64,000 nt of DNA from NCBI RefSeq assembly GCF_040907265.1, contig NZ_JBFOHP010000002.1, positions 2,690,501-2,754,500 on the forward strand. Direction: 5' to 3'. The notes beneath the pieces were generated by a model. That model was not told where the DNA came from. It ran no database searches and was given only the letters and a program-made list of their open reading frames with translations. Both the position numbers and the translations under genes were made by a program. The DNA is from Streptomyces sclerotialus. GTDB lineage: Bacteria; Actinomycetota; Actinomycetes; Streptomycetales; Streptomycetaceae. Positions 1-8,207 of the stretch are shown in pieces (positions within the stretch are counted from its first letter, which is position 1; every line of letters starts with the position of its first letter).

Positions 1-242
1 AAGGTGGACGCCGCGACCGTCGTCGTCCCCCGCAGGTACAGCGGGTGGTGGGTGACGACCAGGTCGGCGCCGAGCTGCACGGCTTCGTCGGCGATCTCCT
101 GCACCGGATCGACGGCGAAGAGCACCCGCTGTACGGGGGCTTCGGGATCGCCGCAGACGGTACCGACGGCGTCCCACGCCTCTGCCCGCTCGGCGGGCCA
201 CAGGGCGTCGAGGGCGGAGAGGACTTCAGACAGTGCGGGCAC
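1..242 (-). CDS. Nif3-like dinuclear metal-centre protein (partial)
   Basis: This is the N-terminal 80 codons of a Nif3 / YqfO (DUF34) family protein; the rest lies beyond the left edge. The protein starts 'PALSEVLSALDALWPAERAE' and continues with VGTVCGDPE, VLFAVDP and LVVTHHPLYLRG. The HH pair in VVTHHP is the first part of the dinuclear metal site of the family. The chosen GTG at 240-242 has a purine-rich GGGAGGTAA stretch about ten bases upstream on the minus strand. The family is widespread and often annotated as GTP cyclohydrolase I type 2, but its cellular role is uncertain. The neighbour at 482 is divergent, so the 240-bp gap probably holds both promoters. Confidence 0.9.
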   Translation of the reverse strand, partial: MPALSEVLSALDALWPAERAEAWDAVGTVCGDPEAPVQRVLFAVDPVQEIADEAVQLGADLVVTHHPLYLRGTTTVAAST

Positions 243-481
243 GGGTGGAAGGTTACCTCCCACCCGTGGCCGAACGCCCAGCCGTGGTGGCCGCACGGTG
301 CCGGATGCGCCCTGGCGGGGCGTCGCGCGGGTCCGGCAGGACCGGCCGCGCCGGCACATCCGCCGCACCACCCGCAGGCGAATCGGACAACCGCCACTCA
401 TACGCGTGAAGTGACCCATCAGCCGTTGATCGGCAGGAAGTGCGAAAACTAGCTTCGATCGTGACTGGAGGTGACCACTCA

Positions 482-1897
482 ATGACAGCCTGTGCAACTG
501 AGCGTGTCAGGACCGACGGGAACACCGAGGACGCCACGGAGCACACCCCTGCGGGTCCCCCTCGCGTCTCCGGACCGCGAGGACTCACCGGGCTGCCCCA
601 CCGCCCCGCTCCCCTGACGATCGCCGCCGACGGTTCGTACGCCGCACGGCTCGTCCCCGCGCCGGGCGGCGGCTGGTTCCCCGAGCGCTGGACGCTGGAC
701 GGCTGCGAGCCGTACGCGGTGCGGCTCCCCTGCCGCCGGCCCGAGCGGCCGGACAGCGCGCTGCTGCCGCTCGGTGACGGCCGGGTGCTGATCCTGCGCC
801 GCGCGGAAGGGCACAGCACGGTCGGCCTCCTCTACCCCACCGGGCCGGGCACCGGCGAACTGCCACTGGGCAGCGTGGAGTCCGGGGAGCTGACGCTGCT
901 GCCGCCCGCCCCGTGCGGCGCGCGGGCGTACGCCCTGTCCCCCGTGGGCGGTGACGGCCCGCGCCGGGCCACCGCGGTCTGGCTGCTGCACGGCGGCGAC
1001 GGACCGCAGCGGGTCGCCCTGGTGCCGGGCCGCTGTACCGGCGGCGCCTGGCTGGACCGGGAGGGCCGCCTGCTGGCCCTGGACCGCGAGCTGGACGGGC
1101 CGGTCAAGACCGTCGTGATCGACCTCGGCCGGGGCGGCGAGGTCAGCCCGCTGCTGGAGATCACCGAGCGGAGCAACGACCGGCTGCTGCTGGCCGACCC
1201 CGACAGCGGGCTGGTACTGCTGCGGTCGGACGCGCCCGGATACGACCGGATGGGCTGGGGCGTACTGGGCAGCACGCTGCCGGTGCGGTTCCCCGAGGCG
1301 CTGCACGCCGCGGACGCCGCGCTCACCCCCTTCGCCGTCCAGCCGGGGCAGCTGCTCGCCCCGGAGAGCTGCGCGGTGGCGTTCCGGATGGACTCGGCGG
1401 CGGGGACCTGGCTCGCCACGTGGCGGCCCGCGGCGCGGAAGCTGCGGCAGCCGGCCGCGCCCGCGGGCTGGCTGGCCGGCACGGGCCACTGGACGCCGGA
1501 CGGCGAGCTGCGCCTGCCGTACGCGACACCGGCCGCCCCGTGCGGCGTGGCACGGGTGAGCGTGTCGTGGGAGGCGGGGACCAGCTCCCCACCGCCGACG
1601 CCTGCGGTCCCTCCCGCAGCCCCGTCGTCCACGTCGTCCGCCCTCCCCGTGCCGGCCGGGGCGCGGGGGCCCGGATCGCATTCGCAACGACTGAGACGGG
1701 TCTCCTGGGACACCTCGTCCGCCGTGCCGCCTGCTTCCGGAATCCTCAGAACCACCGTCAGACATCCGGACGGCTGCACAACATCCGCACAATCGGACCC
1801 CGCGGCGGGGGAACCGTACAGGGGCCCGGAGCATCCCCAACCGTGCAGGCCAGTACCGCTGCAGCAGGCGCCGCTGGCGGCCCGGGAGGCCCGGTAG
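482..1897 (+). CDS. Hypothetical protein, about 471 aa
   Basis: I do not recognise a named family. The ATG at 482 is preceded by GGAGG (467-471) with ten bases of spacing; an in-frame ATG at 440 lacks such a site. The protein has no signal peptide or membrane segment. It is made of short beta-rich repeats with Gly-Asp turns (for example LPLGDGRVLILR, WLLHGGDGPQRV, LLLADPDSGLVLL), suggesting a beta-propeller-like fold; this is inference. The last 110 residues are Pro/Ser/Thr-rich and end in PVPLQQAPLAAREAR. Codon bias stays in this frame up to the tail, where it weakens, so the exact C-terminus is less certain. It is divergent from the Nif3-like gene. Confidence 0.7.
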   Translation: MTACATERVRTDGNTEDATEHTPAGPPRVSGPRGLTGLPHRPAPLTIAADGSYAARLVPAPGGGWFPERWTLDGCEPYAVRLPCRRPERPDSALLPLGDGRVLILRRAEGHSTVGLLYPTGPGTGELPLGSVESGELTLLPPAPCGARAYALSPVGGDGPRRATAVWLLHGGDGPQRVALVPGRCTGGAWLDREGRLLALDRELDGPVKTVVIDLGRGGEVSPLLEITERSNDRLLLADPDSGLVLLRSDAPGYDRMGWGVLGSTLPVRFPEALHAADAALTPFAVQPGQLLAPESCAVAFRMDSAAGTWLATWRPAARKLRQPAAPAGWLAGTGHWTPDGELRLPYATPAAPCGVARVSVSWEAGTSSPPPTPAVPPAAPSSTSSALPVPAGARGPGSHSQRLRRVSWDTSSAVPPASGILRTTVRHPDGCTTSAQSDPAAGEPYRGPEHPQPCRPVPLQQAPLAAREAR

Positions 1898-2025
1898 AGC
1901 GAGAAAGTACGCCCCGTTAGAATTCGGAAGGGGGCTACGCAGCCGGTTGACCCGGCCACCGACGGTGATGCCGCGGCGGTCCCGACGCGTACACCTGTAA
2001 GCGATCTGACGGAGTGACACTTTCC

Positions 2026-2193
2026 ATGTCCGAAGCCCGAACCGACACGACCGAGGCGCGCCCGCACGAGGCCTCCGCCCAGGCCGCCACGGCCGCAGGC
2101 TCCGGCAAGCACCGCGGCCCGGCGGCGAGCGAGGACGCGGCGGCGTCCGGCGCCGGGCGGCACCGCCGGCCCACGAATTCCCGGAACGCCTGA
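2026..2193 (+). CDS. Small hydrophilic protein, 55 aa
   Basis: A short reading frame starts at ATG 2026 with a GGAG site at 2011-2014 and ends at TGA 2193. It begins MSEARTDTTEARPHEAS and ends with GKHRGP and GRHRRPTNSRNA, so it has an acidic/alanine-rich first half and a basic Arg/His-rich tail. There is no signal peptide or membrane segment. A strong hairpin terminator follows 20 bases after the stop, which supports a real transcription unit. Such GKHRG/GRHRR small proteins are seen in streptomycetes but have no assigned function, as far as I know. Confidence 0.6.
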   Translation: MSEARTDTTEARPHEASAQAATAAGSGKHRGPAASEDAAASGAGRHRRPTNSRNA

Positions 2194-2213
2194 GCGACAG
2201 CAGGCAGCACCGA

Positions 2214-2263
2214 GACGGCCGTGGCCGCCACGGAAGAGGTCTCCCGTGGCGGCCACGGCCGTC
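2214..2263. terminator. Strong hairpin terminator
   Basis: A 20-bp perfect stem (2214-2233 with 2244-2263) has a 10-base loop. It lies between the small plus-strand gene and the minus-strand SDR remnant, so it can act for both strands. No U-tract follows, as is usual for streptomycete hairpins. Confidence 0.8.
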
Positions 2264-2283
2264 GTGCGTGCCGGACCGGCCGC

Positions 2284-2610
2284 TCAGCGTTTCTTCAGGC
2301 TCAGGACCTCCGGCGCGGCGAACGCCTCCTCCGGAGCGCGGTCCGCGAAGTACCGAAGGACGGCGACAGGGCCGCGTCCAGCTCCTCGTACGTGAAGACG
2401 TCCTTGGCGGCGTCGAACTGTGCGGCCACCTTCGGCCATTCGAGGAGCGCCGCCATACCGCCGTGCACCACGAAGACCTGCCCGTTGACGTGGCCGGCCG
2501 CGGGTCCGGCGAGATAGCCGACCAGCGGTGCGACGTGCTCGGGCGCCAGCGGGCCGAGTCCGCCCTCGCCCGGCTCCCCGGAGCCGAAGCGCAGCGCGGG
2601 TACGGACGGT
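2284..2610 (-). pseudogene. C-terminal remnant of a short-chain dehydrogenase, frameshifted
   Basis: The minus strand encodes a typical C-terminus of a FabG-like SDR: LAPEHVAPLVGYLAGPAA, NGQVFVVHGGMAALLEWP and FTYEELDAALSP. Near 2345-2355 the frame breaks; the expected ending, YFADRAPEEAFAAPEVLSL followed by KKR and TGA at 2284-2286, continues in another frame. The nucleotide-binding and catalytic parts (TGxxxGxG, YxxxK) are absent because the sequence stops resembling an SDR upstream of about 2610. It sits directly downstream of the MaoC hydratase gene on the same strand, the usual place for a partner dehydrogenase, so this is a decayed operon member. Confidence 0.8.
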
Positions 2611-2633
2611 ACGGAAGGTGCGGTGGTGCGGGG

Positions 2634-2700
2634 GCTCCTGCGGCTCGTATGGCCCTTCCAGCGCTCCTGCGGCTCGTACGGCCCTCCTGCGGCTCGCCCG
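2634..2700. repeat. Three short direct repeats at the SDR deletion edge
   Basis: The string GCTCCTGCGGCTCGTA occurs at 2634 and again at about 2663, and a shortened version (CCTCCTGCGGCTCG) occurs at about 2683. They lie where the SDR gene has lost its 5' part. They may mark slippage or recombination that removed the missing sequence. Confidence 0.6.
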
Positions 2701-2753
2701 GGTGACTCGCCGGGGGGCGGGGCGCGGCGAGCGGGTCAGGCGTGCCCGACCGC

Positions 2754-3638
2754 TCAGGCCTGCTCGACCACGGTGTCGGCCAGTACCGGCGCGTCCTCCC
2801 TGTCGGGCGCGGTGACGGACACCTGGACGCTCCCGGGCCCGGGAGCGTCACGCCACATACGGATGCGCAGCGGCTCGCCGGGGTGGACCACGCCGGCGAA
2901 CCGTGTGGCGTAGCTGCGGACCCGGCCGACGTCCCCGTCCAGCACGGTGTCGACCACCGCCTTCAGCGTCACGCCGTACGAGCAGAGGCCGTGCAGGATC
3001 GGCTTGTCGAAGCCTGCGAGCGCGGCGAACTCCGGGTCGGCGTGGAGCGGGTTCCAGTCACCGGAGAGCCGGTACAGCAGCGCCTGGTCGGGCCGGATCA
3101 GCCGGGTCACCGTCCGGTCCGGCGCGCGTGCGGGCAGGCCGAGGCGGTCGGAGGGGCCGCGTTCGCCGCCCCAGCCGCCCTCGCCCCGGACGAAGATCTG
3201 GGTGTCGCTGGTCCACAGCGGCCCGTCCTCGTCCGCCGTTTCCGAACGCAGCACGATGACCGCAGCCTTGCCCTTGTCGTAGACGGCGGGGACGGTCGAG
3301 GTCTGGCGGGCGGCGCCCCGGAGCGGGATCGGCCGGTGCAAGGTGATCTTCTGGGCGCCGTGCAGGACGGCCGCGAGGTCCACGTCGATGCCGGGGAACG
3401 AGAGCCCGCCGACCACGGCCATGCCGCCGCCCGCGACGGTCGCGAAGCTGGGCAGGACGTGCAGCCGGCTCTCCAGGGTGTAGCGCAGCTCGTCCGGGTC
3501 GGTGGCGGCGCCGGGCCGCTCCTCCGTGGCGGCGCCCGCGCCGACGCCGAGGTGGTAGAGCTGGACGTCCTTGTGGTCCCAGGCGATGTCGGAGGTACGC
3601 GGCTCGGCGGCAACGGCCTTGTCGGCGTCGATGGGCAT
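2754..3638 (-). CDS. MaoC-type (R)-enoyl-CoA hydratase
   Basis: This 294-residue double hot-dog protein resembles the 2-enoyl-CoA hydratase domain of peroxisomal multifunctional enzyme 2. The hydratase-2 signature is complete near residue 200: LSGDWNPLHADPEFA, followed by FDKPILHGLCSYG, with the expected catalytic Asp and His. The ATG at 3638 has GGAG about eight bases upstream and gives the family-typical start MPIDADKAVAAEPR; an upstream extension of the frame has no such site. It would hydrate trans-2-enoyl-CoA to (R)-3-hydroxyacyl-CoA in fatty-acid or sterol side-chain oxidation. Its likely partner SDR downstream is broken. A perfect KstR-type palindrome lies at 3819-3832, about 180 bp upstream. 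Confidence 0.9.
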   Translation of the reverse strand: MPIDADKAVAAEPRTSDIAWDHKDVQLYHLGVGAGAATEERPGAATDPDELRYTLESRLHVLPSFATVAGGGMAVVGGLSFPGIDVDLAAVLHGAQKITLHRPIPLRGAARQTSTVPAVYDKGKAAVIVLRSETADEDGPLWTSDTQIFVRGEGGWGGERGPSDRLGLPARAPDRTVTRLIRPDQALLYRLSGDWNPLHADPEFAALAGFDKPILHGLCSYGVTLKAVVDTVLDGDVGRVRSYATRFAGVVHPGEPLRIRMWRDAPGPGSVQVSVTAPDREDAPVLADTVVEQA

Positions 3639-3818
3639 GGGGCGGGGCTCCTTCACCGTGGTGCGGAGGGCGTACGGGGTGGCGTGCGGAGGGCGGGTAC
3701 GGCGGGCGGTAAGACCCCGGCCGGGCGTCCGCACCGTCGGCCGGCCGGGGTCGTCAGCGGTCGGTGGCGCGCCTGGCCGGGGCGGGAGCGCGGCATCCCG
3801 CGCCGCCGCCCGGCGCAC

Positions 3819-3832
3819 TAGAACGCGTTCTA
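3819..3832. promoter_or_regulatory. KstR-type operator, perfect palindrome
   Basis: TAGAACGCGTTCTA is a perfect 14-bp palindrome that fits the published KstR consensus TNNAACNNGTTNNA. It sits between the MaoC gene (minus, start 3638) and the ABC operon (plus, start about 3999), in a 360-bp non-coding gap. The likely target is the MaoC gene. Binding by the KstR-like protein at 18.7 kb is inferred. Confidence 0.65.
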
Positions 3833-3998
3833 CCGATGGGCCATGTATAGCCCATCAGGGCCCAGCCCGGAACCCCCTGACAGGCCGTCAGGTACGGGAC
3901 TTCGCGCCCTCGGCCGCCGCACCCGTGACATTTGTCCCGCCCGGTCGGCGACATTCTCTTCTACCGAGATCACCGCCGTTGTCCGTAGATTCATGGGC

Positions 3999-5030
3999 AT
4001 GACGAGGGCAACGGGGAAAACGGGGACACCCGGAACAACGGGAACAACGGGAACAACGGGGAGCACGCGGGACGCCGCGGTGGTGTTCTCGGGCGTCGTG
4101 AAGACCTACGGCGAAGTGCGGGCCGTCGACGGGCTGGAGCTCACGGTCCGCCGCGGCGAGACCGTGGCGCTGCTGGGCCGCAACGGCGCCGGCAAGTCGA
4201 CCACGATCAGCATGCTGCTCGGGCTGCTGCCGCCCACGTCCGGCGGGATCCGGCTGTTCGGCGGCTCGCCCGAGCGGGCGGTACGCCAGGGCCGGATCGG
4301 CGCCATGCTGCAGGACGGGCAGCCGATACCGCGGGTGACGGTGCGGGAGCTGATCGCCTTCGTGGCGGCCACCTACCCGAAGCCGATGCAGGTGTCCGAG
4401 GCGCTGGTGCTGGCCGGCCTGGAGGAGCTGGCGGGGCAGCGGGTGGACCGGCTCTCCGGGGGCCAGGCGCAGCGGGTGCGCTTCGCGGTGGCACTGGCGG
4501 GCGATCCGGACCTGGTGGTGCTGGACGAGCCGACCGCCGCGCTGGACGTCGAGGGCCGCCGGGACTTCTGGCGGGCGATGCGGGCGTACGCGCGGCGCGG
4601 CAACACCGTGGTGTTCTCCACGCATTACCTGACCGAGGCCGATGAGAACGCCGACCGGATCGTCGTGGTGGACCGCGGCCGGGTGGTGGCCGACGGCAGC
4701 GGCGAAGCGATCAAGCGCACCGTGGGCGGCGCGCTGGTCTCCTTCGACTTGGCCGGCACGCCCACCGACGGGCTGACCGAGCTGCCGGGCGTCACGTCCT
4801 TGGAGATACGGGCCGACCGGGCGCTGCTGCGGACCGGCGACTCCGACGCGACGGTGGTCGCGCTGGCCCGGCTGGGCTTGATACGGGGCCTCCAGGTGTC
4901 CCCGGCCAGCTTGGAGGACGCGTTCCTCTCCCTCACTTCATCCCGCAAGGACGCCATGGACGACGGCCCGGCGGTCAGCGGTACCGGTGCCCTGGAAGGC
5001 GCCGCGACGGTCGGCGAAGGAGCCCGGTGA
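3999..5030 (+). CDS. ABC transporter ATP-binding protein (DrrA/CcmA type)
   Basis: This 343-residue nucleotide-binding subunit has Walker A GRNGAGKST, a Q-loop in AMLQDGQPIPR, signature LSGGQAQRVR, Walker B LVVLDEPTAALD and an H-loop in STHYLTEAD. The C-terminal 90 residues match the DUF4162-like tail of drug exporters. The N-terminus is an odd GTTGTTGTTG run made by 9-bp tandem repeats. ATGs at 3993 and 3999 are both possible and neither has a clear ribosome-binding site, so a leaderless start is possible. It overlaps the permease gene by one base and leads an ABC / permease / kinase / regulator operon, like lipid or antibiotic exporters with their own two-component sensor. Confidence 0.9.
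   Translation: MTRATGKTGTPGTTGTTGTTGSTRDAAVVFSGVVKTYGEVRAVDGLELTVRRGETVALLGRNGAGKSTTISMLLGLLPPTSGGIRLFGGSPERAVRQGRIGAMLQDGQPIPRVTVRELIAFVAATYPKPMQVSEALVLAGLEELAGQRVDRLSGGQAQRVRFAVALAGDPDLVVLDEPTAALDVEGRRDFWRAMRAYARRGNTVVFSTHYLTEADENADRIVVVDRGRVVADGSGEAIKRTVGGALVSFDLAGTPTDGLTELPGVTSLEIRADRALLRTGDSDATVVALARLGLIRGLQVSPASLEDAFLSLTSSRKDAMDDGPAVSGTGALEGAATVGEGAR
4032..4058. repeat. 9-bp tandem repeat inside the ABC gene
   Basis: Three copies of GGAACAACG (4032-4040, 4041-4049, 4050-4058) encode the Gly-Thr-Thr run near the N-terminus of the ATPase. Length changes here would keep the reading frame. Confidence 0.8.
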
Positions 5031-5758
5031 TGTTCGACTACATCCGTCTGGAGATCCGCAGGACGCTGCGCGACAAAGGCTTCGTGATCCTGGGCATCGG
5101 GATGCCCGTGCTGATGTACCTCCTGCTCACCAACATCGGCGGAGGATCGGGGAAGGACGCCGACGCCTGGAAGGTGACCGCCATGGTCGGCATGGCCTCG
5201 TACGGCGCGCTGGGCGCGGCCCTGGGCACCGGCAACGGCGTCGCGGAGGACAAGAAGCTCGGCTGGCTGCGGCAGTTGCGGGTCACGCCGCTGTCCCCGG
5301 CGCGGGTGGTGGTGGGCCGCGGCCTGAGCAGCTCGGTGACCGTGCTGCCGGCCATCGTCGCGGTACTGCTGCTGGGGGCGCTGGTCAACGGCGTGCGGCT
5401 GTCACCCGTGCAGTGGGCCGGGCTGGTGGTGCTGCTGTGGCTGGGCACCGCCCCGTTCACGCTGCTGGGCCTGGGCAACGGCTACCGCCTCACGACGCAG
5501 GCCGCGGGGCTGGTGAACGCCGGCTGCATGATGGTGCTGGCGATCATCGGCGGACTGTGGTTCCCGACGGGCGCGTTCCCCGGCTGGCTGGAGAAAATAT
5601 CGCGCTGGACGCCGTCGAACCGCTTCGCGGAGCTCGGCTGGAGCGTCACCGCGGGGCACGGCCCGTCGGCGGGTACGGTCCTGGTGCTGGTGGCGTGGCT
5701 GGCGGTCTTCGGCGCCTACGCGGTGTACGCGTACCGGCGCGCGGCCCGGACGGTCTGA
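5030..5758 (+). CDS. ABC-2 type transporter permease
   Basis: This 242-residue integral membrane subunit has about six hydrophobic segments, for example VILGIGMPVLMYLLL near the N-terminus and MMVLAIIGGLWFP near the middle. It matches the ABC-2 family. The ATG at 5030 overlaps the last base of the upstream ATPase stop codon and has AAGGAG at 5017-5022, which decides the start over the GTG at 5027. It should pair with the upstream ATPase as an exporter. Substrate is unknown. Confidence 0.88.
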   Translation: MFDYIRLEIRRTLRDKGFVILGIGMPVLMYLLLTNIGGGSGKDADAWKVTAMVGMASYGALGAALGTGNGVAEDKKLGWLRQLRVTPLSPARVVVGRGLSSSVTVLPAIVAVLLLGALVNGVRLSPVQWAGLVVLLWLGTAPFTLLGLGNGYRLTTQAAGLVNAGCMMVLAIIGGLWFPTGAFPGWLEKISRWTPSNRFAELGWSVTAGHGPSAGTVLVLVAWLAVFGAYAVYAYRRAARTV

Positions 5759-5810
5759 GGTGCGGCGAGGCGGGCTACGGGAAGTCAGCGCCCCGGGAGT
5801 TGAGGACGGG

Positions 5811-7010
5811 ATGGCCAAGAAGGACTGCGGGACGCCGTTCTGGGGGACGTGGGGGCCGACGACGCCGGTCGGCTCGCCGCAGCGGAAGGGGCCGACCTCC
5901 GCCACGTTCATGCCCTGGCTGGTCATGGGCCTGGGCGCGCTGTCCAACACCCTCCACGGCCGGGCCGGCAACCCCTGGCTGGCCGGCGCGGGCCTGCTCG
6001 CCTTTAACTCGCTCTACATCGCGGTGGTGCGGGCCGCTTTCCACTCCCGCGCCCGTGCGTCCCAGGTGCCGTACTGGCTGCTGGGCGCGCTGGCGGCGGT
6101 GACGTACGCGCTCGCCATCGGCTACGGCGGGTCCTGGATGCTGTTCTTCCCGCTGATGTCGCTGGCGGGCGGGACGCTGCTGCGCGGCAGGCCGCTGTTC
6201 CTCTTCCTGTTCGTGGCCAGCGCGTCGGCGGGGGCCCTCGCCGGGCGGGGCAGCGGCGAGCCGTGGGACTCGGCCACCATCGGCTACGGCACGTTCGTCT
6301 CCGGCATGGTCACCGCGGCCATCCTCGGTCTCTTCGAGGCCAACCGCCGACTGCACGCCACGCAGGGGGAGCTGGCCCGTACCGCGGTCGAGAAGGAGCG
6401 GCTGCGCTTCTCGCGCGACCTGCACGACCTGCTGGGGCACACCCTCTCGGTGGTCGTGGTGAAGGCGGAGGCGGTGCGCCGCCTGGCCCCACGGGACGTG
6501 GAAGCGGCGCTGGCCCAGGCCGCTGACATCGAGGCGGTGGGCCGGCAGGCGCTCACCGAGATCCGCGAGGCGGTCACCGGCTACCGCCAGGGCAGCCTGG
6601 CCACCGAGCTGGACCGGGCCCGCTCGGCGCTCCAGGCGGGTGGCATCGAGCCGGTCGTGCGCCAGGCGGGTCCGCCGCTGTCGCCGCAGGCGGGCGCGTT
6701 GCTGGGCTGGGTCGTACGGGAGGGCGTGACCAACGCCGTACGGCACAGCGGCGCCTCCCGCTGCGAGATCGAGGTACGCGTCGACAGCGACCGGGCCCGG
6801 CTGACGATCACCGACGACGGCCGGGGTCCCGTAAGCTCCGAGGCGCCTGGCGAGGGCGGCGGCACGGGCCTGACCGGACTCGCCGAGCGGCTGGCGGCGG
6901 CCGGCGGCACGCTGGACGCGGGGCCCGACGGGCGGCGCGGCTTCCGGCTGGTGGCCGAGCTGCCCGACGACGCGGGCGTACTGCCGGGAGCGGAGGAGAT
7001 GTCCAGGTGA
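5811..7010 (+). CDS. Sensor histidine kinase (DesK/NarX-type, HisKA_3)
   Basis: This is a 399-residue membrane kinase with about five N-terminal hydrophobic segments (residues 25-170), a short coiled coil and a HisKA_3 dimerisation motif FSRDLHDLLGHTLS whose His is the phosphorylation site. A HATPase domain follows, with an N-box in EGVTNAVRHS and G-boxes DDGRG and GTGLTGLAERL. The ATG at 5811 is chosen because of TGAGGA at 5801-5806; a GTG at 5760 would add 17 residues without a ribosome site. It overlaps the response regulator gene (GTGA). The pair probably controls the adjacent ABC exporter in response to membrane state or its substrate. Confidence 0.9.
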   Translation: MAKKDCGTPFWGTWGPTTPVGSPQRKGPTSATFMPWLVMGLGALSNTLHGRAGNPWLAGAGLLAFNSLYIAVVRAAFHSRARASQVPYWLLGALAAVTYALAIGYGGSWMLFFPLMSLAGGTLLRGRPLFLFLFVASASAGALAGRGSGEPWDSATIGYGTFVSGMVTAAILGLFEANRRLHATQGELARTAVEKERLRFSRDLHDLLGHTLSVVVVKAEAVRRLAPRDVEAALAQAADIEAVGRQALTEIREAVTGYRQGSLATELDRARSALQAGGIEPVVRQAGPPLSPQAGALLGWVVREGVTNAVRHSGASRCEIEVRVDSDRARLTITDDGRGPVSSEAPGEGGGTGLTGLAERLAAAGGTLDAGPDGRRGFRLVAELPDDAGVLPGAEEMSR

Positions 7011-7612
7011 TCAGGGTCCTGCTGGCCGAGGACCAGGGGATGATGCGCGGCGCGCTGGCGCTGCTGCTGAATCTGGAGGCGGACATGGAGGTGGTGGCGC
7101 AGGTGGCGGCGGGCGACCGGATCGTCGGCACCGCACTGGAGACCTCCCCGGACATCGCGCTGCTGGACATCGAACTGCCCGGGCGCAGCGGCCTGGACGC
7201 GGCGGCGGACCTGCGGGAGGCGCTGCCGGACTGCAAGGTGCTGATCGTGACCACGTTCGGGCGGCCGGGGTATCTGCGCCGCGCGATGGAGGCCGGGGCC
7301 TGCGGCTTCCTCGTGAAGGACGGGCCGGTGGAGGAGCTGGCCGCGGCGATCCGGCGGGTACTGGCCGGGGAGCGGGTGATCGACCCCGGGCTGGCGGCGG
7401 CCGCGCTGAGCGCCGGGCCGAATCCGCTGACGCCGCGTGAACAGGAGGTGCTGACCGCCGCCGTGGACGGCGCGACGGTGGCCGACATCGCGGGCAGGCT
7501 GCACCTCTCGCAGGCGACCGTGCGCAACTACCTCTCGGCGGCGATCGGCAAGACGGGCACGCGCAACCGCATGGAGGCGGTACGGGCGGCGCGGCGCAAC
7601 GGCTGGCTGTAG
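7007..7612 (+). CDS. NarL/FixJ family response regulator
   Basis: This 201-residue regulator has a receiver domain (acidic pair LAEDQ, phospho-acceptor Asp in IALLDIELPG, conserved Thr in VTTFGRPGYL, Lys in FLVKDG) and a C-terminal LuxR-type helix-turn-helix (LTPREQEVLTAA, VADIAGRLHLSQATVRNYLS). The GTG start overlaps the kinase stop (GTGA), so translation is coupled. It is the cognate partner of the kinase at 5811. Confidence 0.93.
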   Translation: MIRVLLAEDQGMMRGALALLLNLEADMEVVAQVAAGDRIVGTALETSPDIALLDIELPGRSGLDAAADLREALPDCKVLIVTTFGRPGYLRRAMEAGACGFLVKDGPVEELAAAIRRVLAGERVIDPGLAAAALSAGPNPLTPREQEVLTAAVDGATVADIAGRLHLSQATVRNYLSAAIGKTGTRNRMEAVRAARRNGWL

Positions 7613-7735
7613 GCACACCACCGGTGGCAGGAGCCGGCCGCCCCGCCGCCGGCCGCGGCCCTGGCGGCGCACCCTGCTCCCCCGCCCTCTTCCCGCCGCT
7701 CCTCCTGCTCCCCCGCTGTGCCTGTTCCTCCCCCG

Positions 7736-8119
7736 CTACTCCTCCTGCTGGATGTAGTCCTCGTACCCCTCGGCGCTGAGCAGTGCGTCGGCGCTGCCGG
7801 TCACCCGGATCACCAGCAGCCAGCCGTCGCCGTAGGGGTCGTCGTTGATCAGCTCGGGGGAGTCGGCCAGCGCGGCGTTGGCCTCCAGCACCGTGCCGCC
7901 GACGGGCAGGTAGACCTCGCTGACGGCCTTGACCGACTCCACGGAGCCGAAGGGCTCACCGGCCTCGAACCGTTCGCCTTCCTTGGGCAGTTCGACGTAG
8001 ACGATGTCGCCGAGCTGCCGCTGGGCGTGGTCGGTGATGCCGACCGTGGCCCGGTCGCCGTCCAGGCGGAGCCACTCGTGGTCCGTGCTGTACGACAGGT
8101 CCGTGGGGATGTTCGCCAT
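7736..8119 (-). CDS. gcvH: Glycine cleavage system H protein
   Basis: This 127-residue lipoyl carrier protein starts MANIPTDLSYSTDHEWLRL. The lipoylation motif is intact (GSVESVKAVSEVYLPV; the Lys in ESVKAV carries lipoate). It shuttles the aminomethyl group between GcvP, GcvT and GcvL. The C-terminus LSAEGYEDYIQQEE is canonical. gcvT and glyA, often neighbours, are not in this window. It lies 88 bp downstream of the SDR gene and may be read from the same transcript. Confidence 0.96.
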   Translation of the reverse strand: MANIPTDLSYSTDHEWLRLDGDRATVGITDHAQRQLGDIVYVELPKEGERFEAGEPFGSVESVKAVSEVYLPVGGTVLEANAALADSPELINDDPYGDGWLLVIRVTGSADALLSAEGYEDYIQQEE

Positions 8120-8207
8120 GCCGACGACGGTGGCACCACCGCCGCCGGGCCGACAAGGCGGAAACCGGGCTGCCGTGCCCCGCCGCGCCGGGCACGGGCG
8201 CGGGCGG

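Noticed and set aside
479..2851. A 790-codon open frame on the minus strand across 479-2851
   Set aside because: It is antisense to the hypothetical gene and crosses the terminator and SDR remnant; composition is Arg/Pro/Ala-rich with no domain, as expected of GC-rich shadow frames.
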